From Theristus sp. LFF4_11 (taxonomy: Eukaryota > Nematoda > Chromadorea > Monhysterida > Xyalidae), in assembly GCA_030248135.1 (NCBI GenBank), contig JASANC010001303.1, positions 31,798 through 95,797 of the forward strand: DNA of 64,000 nucleotides. Reading direction: 5' to 3'. Under the pieces are notes generated by a model. It made no database searches. It was not told where the DNA came from and saw only the letters and a list, made by a program, of their open reading frames with translations. The first letter of the stretch is position 1. Each line of letters opens with the position of its first letter. Positions 1-12,600 of the stretch are shown piece after piece. The position numbers and the translations under genes were made by a program.

Positions 1-720
1 GAGAAAATTGTGCACCACAATAGCTATGGATTGATGGTCTTCTTGTCAAACAGTGAATGACTAGCGTGTTCGTGCATGGGAATCCACAGTTACAACAAAA
101 CCAGCAGGTAATTAACCCAGAATTGCGTGCACGTAAGGAATGGAATCTAACCGCTAGCTGTTTGTTGATGGCAATTTAAAATTTGTAACTCACCACCATG
201 CACATGGATTTCCAAATTAAAATTTAAAATTTCCACAGAATAGAAACTATATTTATTGTTATACTTGCCCTTGAAACGATAATTCAAAACAAAATTTTTA
301 CAGCTCACTTTCATTTTTACAAAACAACAAACAAAATATTTTTATTGGTACTTATGAAAATTATGACAAGAATAGTAGTTATAGTGGCAGGAAGGCAACT
401 TTAAACTAAAAATGAGCAAATCATCATAGCAACCGATAGTTTTACAACTAGCGCTCATGCAATAGGCGCGATTCACTTGAAAAGCTTTGATTGAGAAAGA
501 CACAACAGAATTTTGTTACAGATGGGCCGTGCGCGTGATAACTGTTAACACAATCTGAAAGTAATAGGAAAGCATGCGACTCGACCTGAAAAATGCTATA
601 TTGAAGCTAGCTAAAATGTTAAGTTTTAGACAGTTCAAGCCAACAACACATACACGCCTGTGCCGGAAACTTTACATGATTTACTTTTTACTGACAAATC
701 TAAAGTAGCAAATAGCAAAC
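1..720 (-). other. Intron (3' continuation of the spectrin gene beyond window)
   Basis: AT-rich stretch downstream of the last visible spectrin exon, whose donor reads AAG|GTTTGC on the minus strand at 721/720. I see no exon-like open frame here on the minus strand, so the remaining spectrin exons (expected C-terminal PH domain and tail) should lie left of base 1. Confidence 0.6.
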
Positions 721-3612
721 CTTTTTCTTGTCCTTCTTCAGATCTTCAGCTTTTTTACGTTCTCGCTCTTTGTGTGACTGAGATGCAAACGCTTGTTCTA
801 GTAACGTCAATTTTCTAAGTGCTTCGAATTTTCCGTCTTGGGCATCCAGTGTTATTAGAAAGTCATCAAAGTCGCGAATCATTACATCCACAGTGTCCAC
901 GGAGTCAACCTGTTCAACGTGAATGGTACTGCATTAAATTGACAAATTGATTTTACAACGTATTGAGCAAAACGTTCTGAAATACACAAACCTGTTTCCA
1001 ATTTGCATCAAGGTATTGTTCACGTTGAGCTAGCCATGCCTCCATCAGCGCTGCATCACGTTTCCAGATCTGAGCGTCTAGCATTTCCTCATAAAGTTGC
1101 TTGCGTTCACGACAAACGCGTTCAAGATTGTCATACTTCGATTGTAACGAATCGACCTGTAATTACAAAACGGTTGTGAATAGCTAAACACTTTTAACAC
1201 TTAATGTTGTTTATGCGAACCCTTTCAGCAATCTCAGCAGAAAGCAGATGCTGCTCTTTGATCATCAGTTGTCCTCTGCGCACAAACTCTTGTACATGCG
1301 GTTGACGTGCGCGCAACTCTGCCTCATACTCGCCCTGTCTTCTTATGAGCGACTCGCAGCCAGGCACGTCGCGCGCCAAAACTTCACCGGTCACTTTACT
1401 GTGCAGCGATGCTATCCACGCACATAGATCGCGGTACTCCTGAAATTTCACTGCTGCCAGTACACACTATACTTATTCTTTCTTCTAAAATCCTTCTGGA
1501 ATTCTTTTACAATTACAATGGGACTTTTTTCCGCTAAAATGGTTAAGTAACACACTTGAAAGTACGCTTGCAACTGTTTGCCATGTTGCAGTTTCATGGT
1601 GCGCTGCTTAGCCGACTGCATGACATCCTTCAGCTGCTCCTCCATCTCTTCGCGTCGCACCGCCAAATGCGCACTGGTGTCAGGATAAGACGATTCGAGA
1701 CGGGCAGCTTCTTTGCAAAGCGCATGAACATGCTTTTCAACTGCTGTCAAGCTTCTCGTGAACTCATCTTGTTTTTGCAGTAGCGTCTGAAAATGTCATT
1801 GTTCCCGTACTCAGTCCACATTGAGATAAGCTAAAACAGATTCAAAAATTAAATAAATTAAAAATTAAATGTTTTAGAGTGAAGTAAACATTTACATTGT
1901 AATTATCTTTTCGCAAAACGTTTTAGTGTATGTAGCGCTTGGCAGCGCAAATAATTCAGCTTTTGACGAACAAAAAGAAACAGTGTTATTTTTACAGCAA
2001 CCTGCATTTCAACAGATAAACAAGATTACCTCAAGTGTAGGCAAATCTGCCTGTGACAGGTCCTCTTGTTCAGCGATCACTTGTTGCGCTTCTTTTTCTT
2101 GCAGCCAATGAAGTGACTCATCTGCTTCGTTGTCAAATGCATGAACCTGTAAAATTCAACGATTACGTGTTTCAAAAGTCCACTTTGAAAGGCACAACAA
2201 AAACCTCTATTTCAACAAACACCTGTTTAGCGCCATGCAAAGCTGCTTTTCGTTCGTTCGCAGCGTCATTCACGTGTGCCCAAAGATTCTCCAAATCGGC
2301 GGCTTTCGCTTTAATACTGGCTGAATACGGATGGTTGGCACGCAGCATTTCAGTTGATGCTTGGTGCACAGAAGCGACGCGTTCGCCTGAGATTTTTAAT
2401 TCTGTGGTTAGAGACCATGACATTTTCGGGCAAACAATTGTAGAGCAAGCAAACATGCTTACCAGCAGATGCGAGCTCTCTGAGACATTGCTCAAACTCG
2501 TCGATCAACTGTTGACATTCATCAAGATCACGTCCGTAATCGTCACTACTTGCTGCCGTTTCTTTTTGCTACAAGTGAATGTGAATTCAGAGATTTTTAG
2601 GGAATGGAATTAAAAAAAGTGGAAACTTCAGTGCACTAGTTTTACAACAAACCTTCAACCACAGGGTCAGGTCGTCCACCTGTCGTACGAATGCATAATA
2701 TTTAGCCGCATCGTTTAGCTGCTTTCGTCTCCGCTGGCACAAGTCAGCCAATTCAGCGTATGCAGCATCCAAGATTGATTGTCGGCTGTTCAAATTTGGA
2801 GAGTCAAAATGATCTTCAGCAACCATCGCGACGTTCGTTTCTCGTAGTTTTGCCATTTGTTTGCCATAAAGTTTTACATCTTGCTCCAGTGCGTCTAATT
2901 TCCGTACAAGACTCTGCGCCGTTGCCTCGTCTTTGCCTGTGTTTTAAACTTTCAAATCGGTAACGGTAAAACTTTAATATCTCGTATAGCTCAAGATAAT
3001 TCAAAGCAACAACCGCGCCACAGTAAAACTGAACAACGGTTAATCTCAATTAAAAACATACCTGTTTCACTTGCCATATTGACGAGTGGCAGACGCTGTC
3101 TTATCCACTGCTCAGCTTGTACAGCTTCGTCGTAATACTGTTGGCTTTTGACTGAAGCATTCAGCTTTTGAGTTCGTGTGTCCACAGCACGTTTCAGCCG
3201 TGCCAGCTCTTGTGTTAGTTCTCCCACGGTAGCTTTTATATCGGATGATGCAAAATGATTTGCTTGACACATTTTTTCGGCTGTCGTGTTAATTTGATCG
3301 AAGTCAGTATTGTGCGTTTGAATTTCTTGCTCCACCGCTTCGTGCTGCTTTAGTAGTGCTTGTGCTGCCTAAAACATTTACTTGTTTTTAAAACAGGTAA
3401 AGCAAAACAGAAACAGAAATCAAAAGTGATGTGAAATTTAGCACAAACTTGTAAATTTGATCCATAATTCACAGATGAAGCCAGAGGCGTTTGCTCTCGC
3501 ATCCATGCTCGCTGTTCGTCAACATACCGTAACCATTGGAATAGTTGCTGCGAGTCGCGCAGATTCTCGCCCCGAATTTCGCATGGCTCACTTAACGAAT
3601 TGTAACGTTCAC
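721..3612 (-). CDS. sma-1: Beta-heavy spectrin exons 46-55: last repeats in window
   Basis: Exons 3449-3612, 3062-3368, 2653-2936, 2463-2568, 2223-2386, 2030-2146, 1556-1786, 1221-1439, 992-1156 and 721-909. The last exon ends [20 protein letters not shown], then LTLLEQAF and a Lys/Glu-rich tail ([17 protein letters not shown]). This matches the start of the final, incomplete repeat that mediates tetramer formation in beta spectrins, followed by a charged linker. The remaining coding sequence is outside the window. Confidence 0.9.
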
Positions 3613-6600
3613 CTAAAATGTAGTTAAACTAAATTAAATTAAATAATGAAAAAAGTCATAAAATCAACAGTAGGCAAGCTTTTGGCAGCCATTTGCGCAA
3701 AATTTAAAAAAGCGCTATTAAAACAGCCTAAGGGGACCCGAATCTATTTAGGGAACTCTGATTATTTTACCAATTTACCAATCGTCAGACGCAAATTTTG
3801 CTTTTTTCAATCTGCCACTTTTTGTCATAGTTTTCACGTTTTCCATAACGAACTTGGTTATTTCAATTGCAAATTCATTATTTTCAGATCTCATAATTTT
3901 AGTTGAAAGCACACGAATTTACAAAAAAGCAAAACTTGCAAACGTGTCGTTTTTTTGTTGCTATGTGTAACTGCTGTTAATGGCAGCCATTTAAAATAAT
4001 AGAGACACGCTTTTGAACTACCGTATGTTTTTCCATGCCATATTTTTTCTTCACTTGAAAACATACCGAGAACTTTTGACCGCTGCGCTAGCTCGTCAGC
4101 CATAAAATGTCCATTTTGTTGATACTTCTGCACAACTTCTTTTGCGCTATCAAATTGTTCTTTGCGTGCAGCGATTTCTTGCGATAATGCACTGTGCTCG
4201 TTAATTAATGCATTGGCAGATGTCAGATCTTTTCCATGATCTTCTGATTGCAGTTTGGCTTCAACCGAATCAAGCCATTTTTCAAAGTCGTCAAGTTTTC
4301 GATTGAATTGATGAGCGTTGTACGCTTCGCGTAATCGTTCAGATTTCAACTTCGATTTATGCAACAGCTCTGCCCATCCATTGTGGACTTCTTTTAATTG
4401 ACGTTGGATTTGATCACTTGCAAAGTGCTTTTGCTTTATAAGTGTTTCACCATCGGCAATAATTGAGTCAACCCGTGCCTGTAAGCAATGTTAAAGGTGG
4501 CAAATAAAAAAAGAAATGAGTCAGTTGTGCATCAATGTTTACCTGATTAGCACTGAGCTCAGCATCAAACGCCTGATGGCGTTGTAGCTTTGATTGTAGA
4601 TTTGTCGGGTCAAGATAGCTTTCGTCATAGGCCATTTGCAATTTTGCGTTCAACCACGTCATGAGATCGTGACAGGACTTCAGGAACCTGTGCCACTCTC
4701 GTGAATCCTGTAAACATAAACAAAACTCAGCACTAGTTTTAACTAATGCATTATAAACCCAGTAAAAAACTTGCAAAAAGTGACCTTCAACTTTTTGTTC
4801 CGTTTTTCTGCAAGCTCCAGAAACTGTCCAAAACGATTGATCACGCGCTGTTCTTGCGTCTCAATTTCTTCTGCGCATTCTGGATTCTTTTCTTTTAAGA
4901 CAGCCGCATCTTTCGACAGTTGAGTAACCATTTGCGATTGGGCCTGAAATTATGAGATGTTTGTTACACAACACAGAAACCTTATTGAAAGAAAGGATAT
5001 GGGGTCTTATTACCTGAACCGCATTGACGAATGTTTCATGTTTTTTCATTAGACCATCGACAGCATCCAACGATTCACCCACGTCATCTATTGCCAAAGT
5101 GGCTTCTTTGCTCGCCAGCCATTGCTCTGTGTTTGCGACTTGATCGGCAAATAACTGCATATCGTAAAACTGCCACAATCGAGCGCTTTCACGATCCCAA
5201 GCTTGCCGTATCTAAAAAGTCACGGAAATTCTAAAAAGTGCACAAACTGGGTTGTTTTAAACTTATTTCTATTGAACCTATGTATTTCTATCTAAAGATT
5301 GTCAAGTTACCTCTTGCTCCAGCGTCGCTAGACGTTTTTGGCCTCGTTGTATCTCTCCCTTCTTTTCCGGTTGTTCAGCGATTAGCTTTTTGCCTTCTTC
5401 GCGCACACTGGCCAGCTCCACTTCATGATTCTGAACGGTTTCAAATTTTGTTTATGCTTATTCATGCATCGCATTCAGTTCCACAAATGAGAAACATTTT
5501 TAGGTAGGATACCTACTGGGGAGTCCCGGGTTTAGGGGTGCGTGTCACGAACCCCCCTCCCCACTACCCGCCCAACCCTCCACAATGCACACGTTCCTGC
5601 TAGGGGGTACACCCTCTACTCTCTCTCTCATCTTCGGTACTAATCGCATTCAACCATTGAACCAGGGATGAAAAGCTCTATAAGTTAAATGAACTGCTTT
5701 ACACTTCAAAAACAAAGAAAAATAAAAAAATACAATATACCTGAATTTCTGCTAGTTTGTCCTTGTGTGCATCGACCAGCGCTTGTGCCTCAGGAACTGA
5801 ACTCGGGTTAACCGAAGTCCCCATTCTCGATGTCATATTTTGTGCCCACAGCTCACATTTTTTGACAGCGTCAAAATACTTGTGCGCTGCATATGCGGAT
5901 AACAATGTTTGACCGCGCGTATGAGCTAGTTGAGTCAGTCGGTCCCAGCTGTCTTCTAGTTTTTTTAGGGATTCAATAATGGTGTTTTGTAATGGTGGAT
6001 CCTTTGCAAGTAGTTCTTGTGCAACAGCATCGTGGTGTTTCAATTTCTCATGGATGGCGGTCATGTCCCGTTTGATTGCTTCCTGTTTGCGAATTAGCGC
6101 TTCGACGCTGAACAAATCTTTCCCATTGTCATCGCTCGAAAGCAGCGTAGCCTTTTCACCAATTCGTTGATAAGTATCATCGACATCACGATTGAAGGAA
6201 TGAACTTCCATGGCCCGCGCGAGTCGTTGACGGTAAGTGTTCAATGAGGTACGAGTGTTTTTCCAGCTGAAAGTGTTTTGAATCAAAGCCTATTTGCACT
6301 CCTTAACTTTTTACGGTCACTGGAAAACTGGAAAACCCTCGACCAAAGCTACGCATCATGCAATATTGATATAAGGAACTTAAAAATAAAGGTTCCAAAG
6401 TTCCCGGATGAACGAATTGCTTTTACCAAAACTATCATTGCTGTATTAGCTGTTTACAATGACAGCAATATCTGAAATATAACATTTTCAGAAACATAGC
6501 AAATACTAACGAGCGAACTTCATTTATGTACGAGTGTTACTGCCCAAACTAACCTTTCGTTTACGTTGTCGAGTTGCTGTTGGACGTTATTTGATTCATT

Positions 6601-9600
6601 GCTTCGGCCTTGATGAATCAGGCGTCCGCCAACTTCATTGATTTTCTCAATCACCTGATCGTCAACACCAGATTCCTGAAATGACAACACTTTTGATGGA
6701 CAAAACCTAACGCGTCGCGCTTGGTTAAAACAACACGGCTGTGAAAGAAACTTGCAAAAGTCCTGGCTGAACTCAACTACACTCACCGTCTCCGCATCGT
6801 CCAATTTGCGTATTATTTGTTCGCAGTGCTCCGCGTCAGTTCCCATGTCAGCCGATTGCACCATTAACTCTTTTTCTCGAATCCACTTTAGCACCCGCTC
6901 AACCATTAGTTCAAATTCAACCAAATCTCGTGCCTCGGCCAAGGCCGACGAATGGTCGTCTGAATCTCGTACCAGCTGCTGCCATTTATTTAGCAGCGCT
7001 TGTCGGCGGATAGTAATCTCGCCCGCTGACTCCGACGGAAGCGTTTGGCTCAACGTGACTGACTAAAATTTGGGAGACTCTCTAAAGTGTCTAGAGCGTA
7101 TGTTAAAAAAATAAAAAACCAGCCAGTTTTTTAATCCTGTACCTGCATTTGAATCTTCTCAATTCGAGGCTTATTAGCTGCCAGCTCAGCTTCAAACGCT
7201 TGGTGCTTCTGTAAACGTCGCACTTTGTCTTGTAACGACTGCAATTGACTACGTTGCTCAGTTTCAGATGCCAATTTACGCGAACGATCATCGACCCATG
7301 ACATCATCTGCAAAAAACCGTAATATGGATTACTAAAGATATGAACGACATCTTCAAATCAGTAAAAGTAATCTGCTGTTGGGTGAGAACATACGTCTGT
7401 GCAGTCACTTTCAAATGTCGATGTCGCCAAATCTTTTTCAAGCTCCCGTTTCCTGGTGTCACATGCCTTCAGTAACTGTTCGTATTTGGATTTAACTTCT
7501 TTCAACAACTGATTAATATTCTGTGCTTCCATATGTCGAGCGTCCGTTAGCTGTTTTGCTTTATCGGTCAAAATTGTCACACGCTCTTGTAGTGGATCCA
7601 AGAGTTTTACAAACGTGTCGTGTTTTCGTCGGTTTGCTTGCACTTGTTCCACCGTGCCGCCGCTTTCGTTTGCGGCAAGTGTTGCCTAAAAACAAAAGGT
7701 AAAAAACTTGCCGCAAACGAAAGGTTGAAACTGTATGTTTTTATCTGATTGAAGTCAATTCTAAAAACTGAAGTTTCTGAAAAACTGAAACAATTTTTGA
7801 AACACTTTAGGAGACAATTTGTAACTGTTTTGAACGCACTTCGTGGGCACTAATGCTAGCGAGAATTTGTTTTGAGTCGCGCTGAAACGCATGCCATTGC
7901 ACAAGCTGTCGCAGGTATTGATCACGTAGCGTCCATTCTGTCATAGCCAGTGATCGAGACTCTTTCACCTGATAAGCAGATTCATATGAGCAGGAAACTT
8001 TTTGCTTTCAAAGCTATTTTTTTGCAGAAGTTATTGCAACTCACTTGTTTTTGTTTTTCGACAATTTCATTTTTCGCATAGTGATTGGTTTCCACCATTG
8101 CATCAGCTGCCTCGTAGGTTGCTGCGAAATCACTATCCCTTGCCAACAATTCTGATTTTAGTCGTGCATGTTCGTCGTGCAAAAGGTCCGCAGCTTGCAA
8201 GTCGCGCACCTGATGCTCGGTCTGCATGGTTGCAACGCACTCATTGCACCAAGCAATCAGATCACGAGCCTGCAAGTTACATGTATTTAGCGACACATAG
8301 CTAACTCCACGCTATAAATACAAATATATTTATCAGTAGCACAAGCAACATAATGCAAACAGCTAGTATATTGTTTATAGCACTGTTTAAATCTGTTTTC
8401 GTTGTGTGATTTAAAACGTTAAACAAAAGCGGCTAGAAAAACAACTTTTTTTGTCAGATTGTCATCAGAAACACAATGATTATATTTTTTGTTTTTGTTG
8501 TGTTCTTTTAGTCAAAATTATAAAAATTAAAATTTACTCACTGTTGCCATGAAACGATGTAACTCGTATGCAGATTCAAGCATTTTGCGTCTTTTTTCTG
8601 TTTTGTCTTGTAATTCTCGACACGCAGACACCAGGGCCTGTTGCTGTTTTTCAATATTCTCGGCATTACCACCAGGATAAGCATTTTGCAGTCGGGCTGA
8701 TTCTTCAAGTAACACTTGCAGCTGACTTTCTATTGCTGCAAGCTCATTTTCAAAAGCTTCATGTTTTCGCAGTAAAGTTTGGACGCTGTTGTTATCTCGA
8801 CCTAAATCGTCCGGAATAGCAGCAATTTTTTCCTGCAATATTGACATTATTGGTACCAAACACAATCCAATATTAAACACAAAAGATTCGGACATGAAAA
8901 CAAAAAATCAGGTGAATTTAACGTTCAACCTGACCTGTATTCTTGATAAGGTTTCGGATGCATCGCGGTTGAAGCGATGAATTTCTTCAGCTGCTTCAAG
9001 TTTCTGCTCTCGACTTTCGATGTAATCAAGAAGCAATCTCCATGCAGCACTGAAATATACGAACAAGTCGTCACGTGAAAAAAATCACTTTGTGTTATTG
9101 ACTAATTGACTATTCTCACGTTTGAAAACAACTTCTGAAAAAACTTACCGAAGCTGTTCTTGTCGCTGTAGTATGTCCCGCGTGAACGGAGGATCACGTT
9201 CCAGTAATGTCTTGACAGCTTGCTCGCACGACACAAAACGCTCCGAGCCAGATTTCACTTGTTGTTTAAAATCCTCGAACTTTTTCATCAGTTCCTGAAA
9301 CGTTTAATACTTTGTCACCATCACCACTTCAAAAATTGACTTTGGCAGAAGTTGTTCTTATTTTTTGAATGAAATTCTGACCATAAGATGTTCGTAATCG
9401 TGTCCATAATCTTCAGACATTGCCGTCTGCAGCTGCTCATTAATCCATTCTTCCAAATCTTGTGATTCACGTAGATACTCAAACAGGCAAACCGCGTCGT
9501 CAAGGTGTTTTCGTCTTTGATCCGCCTTAATCTCAACATCAGCCATTTGACCTTCTAGGTTTGTTTGACGAGCCAGAAAACGTTCGGAATCCGGGTGAGG

Positions 9601-12600
9601 TTCAGCAGCCAGTTCATCACAAGCTGTACGCTGGTTGGCCAACCATTTTCTGCAAAGTTGTGCGATGTCTCTAGTAAGCTCGGTTCTTTAACTGTAAATT
9701 AATCATACTGATTTGCTAAAAAGAAACAAACTTGTATCCACCCATGTCGGCTTGAATTGCTTTATGCTTTTGAAGTAATTTCATTGCTGCTGCTTCATCT
9801 TGTCCGTAATCGTCAGAAGACAATAAATTCCGTTTTTCAGTTATCCATCCTTCAATCTCAGATGCATCGAACAAAAATTGCTGACCACGAAGTGCCAAGT
9901 CAAGCATTTCAGTCCTCCGTTTCACCGCTGACTCAAGGGCTAACCATGCCTGATTCAACTCAGCGGATTTTGTCTTGATTTTTTCTTGATGCACTTTATG
10001 GGTGTTTTCCAGTGCTTTGCCTTTTTTCAGTTGCGTTATTATTTGCTGGTGATGACCGGTTATTTCGCTACTGAGCTTCTGAAAAATAATTAGAATTACT
10101 AACCGATAAGATTACACTATAGAAAAAATCAATTCAGAAATCGCACAGAATTTGAAGTCAAAAGCAAAAGTGAAACATAATAGATAACGCTGATTGACCT
10201 CGTGCTTTTTGTTAGCATTGAGTGCTTCAGTCAATGTCTGAGGCAAATGAGCATTCTCTGCTGCTGGTCGTTTTTCCCCAATCCACTGGAGTTCACAATC
10301 CACATCAAACACAAATTGATGCATATCGCAAGAACGTTCCAAGTTCTGGCGACGGACTGCTGCCGGTTTCTTGAGACTCTCATAACTAAAAAATGCAAAA
10401 AATTATTTCACAAATAATAACATATCAGGAATAGAGGCTGTTGAAGAATTTAAAATATTGTAAATAATTCACCGTTCTCGGAAGGACTCGATATTTTTGC
10501 GGATGTTCTGAGCGTCGAAGTGGCCTTTTTTAGCAATAGTTTCTGCCCGAGAAACAATTTCTTCAATTCGTTTGTGGTATAAGGTCATCTCTTGTTCTAA
10601 CAGAGTATGCTTAGTGATAAGTTGTTTCACACTGCTGTAAAAGAAAGACAAAAATGGTTAAAATCCTTTTGGCCTGGCACAAACATTGATAAACAACAAC
10701 AACTTTGACAAAAACGAATAAAAAACTAGCCGCAAGTCCGAGCCAAGATCGGTCGATTGTAATGCGCGTTCCATTTCGTCTAATTTTTTATGAGCATCAT
10801 CCAAGGTTTTATCAAGAGATTTTTGATCGCATGCTTGTCGCAGTTTGTTGCCACGTTGCTGGGCACTGGCAGTCAATGCTGCCCAAGCATGATTCAATTG
10901 GTCAAGACAAGCTGCCACATCGTCCTTTGCGTAATGATTATGCTCAATAAGAGCATTGCCTTCCTGAAATTTTACGATTTATTTTTCAAACAAAACAGTA
11001 AAATAAATAAGATAAAAGCCTAAATCCTTCCTGTAACCTACAGAGTTTAAAGTGTCCAGTCGGTCTGAATTCGCTTTCAGTTCCATTTCGAACGCCTCGT
11101 GTTTTTGTAGTTTGCGTTCAAGATTTGTACCCTCCGGCCAAGTTTGTTCGTCGGCAATTTTTTGCTTCTGCTCCATCCACTCAGTCATCTACAAAATGCA
11201 ATGTTAAAACGTAACAATTGTAATTGTCATCGTAAAGCAAATAAAATACAAGATTAAAAACGAAGCTGAATTAACCTCATCAGCATCTCGTTTGAAACTT
11301 TGCCAATCGTGGGCGTCGTGCAACTCTGCCTTCCGCCGTTTCGCTTTTTCTTTTACAGTTGCACGCCCTCCAAGAACATGCTTTCGGCGCTTGTCAATAC
11401 TAGCAGCCTGTAGAGGTTTTGTTTGTTCAGTTTTTTTGTTAACTTATTTTTATTTGTAGTTAAATGTAAATTTCTATCCTGCTTGCTATTTCATTGGTTA
11501 CCTGAGAATGGTTTCCTTTTATTAGCTCTTCTGCGCGTGACGCGAACGCTTCAATTCGATCATCTTGTGCTGACATTTTTGACTCAAAATCAGCGTGCCG
11601 TTTTTGCAGGTTTTCGACTTCATCAACGTTGTTCTGACAAAATTTAAAACCGTTGAATTTCTCACACTTAAAAAATTATGAATGACGTACTATCGCGACC
11701 CGTAAAATTGCGACCCGAAGAATTGTGATCGGCCAATTGCGGCCTGAAGAATATTGTAGGTCTCTAAACCTAGCCTTTTAGATAGAAGCGCGTCCGAAAA
11801 CCAGTTTTCTTGCCGTGATTTTTTTGCATTATGGTAGGTAATTATTGGCTTCATCACAGATCACGAAAAACCACTACAGGTGGTTTGCTATTATTCATGT
11901 TGGGGAAAATTTGCCAGGCCGGAATTTGTTGGGCCTGAATCGAACTGGCTTCAGGGAGCGGGCAGCAACTCTTTAAGCCGCAATTAGAGGGCCGGCATTG
12001 ACCACACGCCAATTTTAACTTGTACTCACCCCCAGATCGGTTAGCTCAATAAAAGCTTCGTGGCCTTTGTTTGCAGCTTCGATGTAGTCAGCTTCGTGAT
12101 TGAACAACTGCACTTGCAGTTGTTCTTTTAGCATTTCTTCCTTGACTGTCCAAGCGTCCAACAAGTCTTTCTCGTCTTGAGCAAGTGCGACTAGTGTTTC
12201 CTGAAAACTCAGTTGGTAATACTATGGTGGAGTTGAGCCAACACGAGCATAAATTATTGCTGGCACTGATCGTTCTTCCTTGACTGGAAAAAGATTAAAG
12301 CTCGTTCATATTGAGCTATGAGCATACGGCACGGCACGTCCCTTAACGTCAGGCATCGGTTAGCATACTACTATCTTTGCAAACGCGCCTCTGACGTACG
12401 TCGACATTCGTCTGTACAAGTCAATATTAACTGGCCTTTACCTGAACATTTGTTGCAGTAGGAGCCTTTTTTAGCAGCCGTGTCCCAAGCTCGTTGACAT
12501 AAGCAAAATCATCCCTTTTTGCATTCATCTCTACTCGCAATTCATCGTGCTTCTGCAACGCAGCTTCCGCAGTTAAGACGTCAACGGCTGGTTCGAACTC

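Noticed and set aside
3646..3906. 86-codon plus-strand frame in a spectrin intron
   Set aside because: AT-rich, antisense to the gene, no features; chance frame in the 450-bp intron 45.
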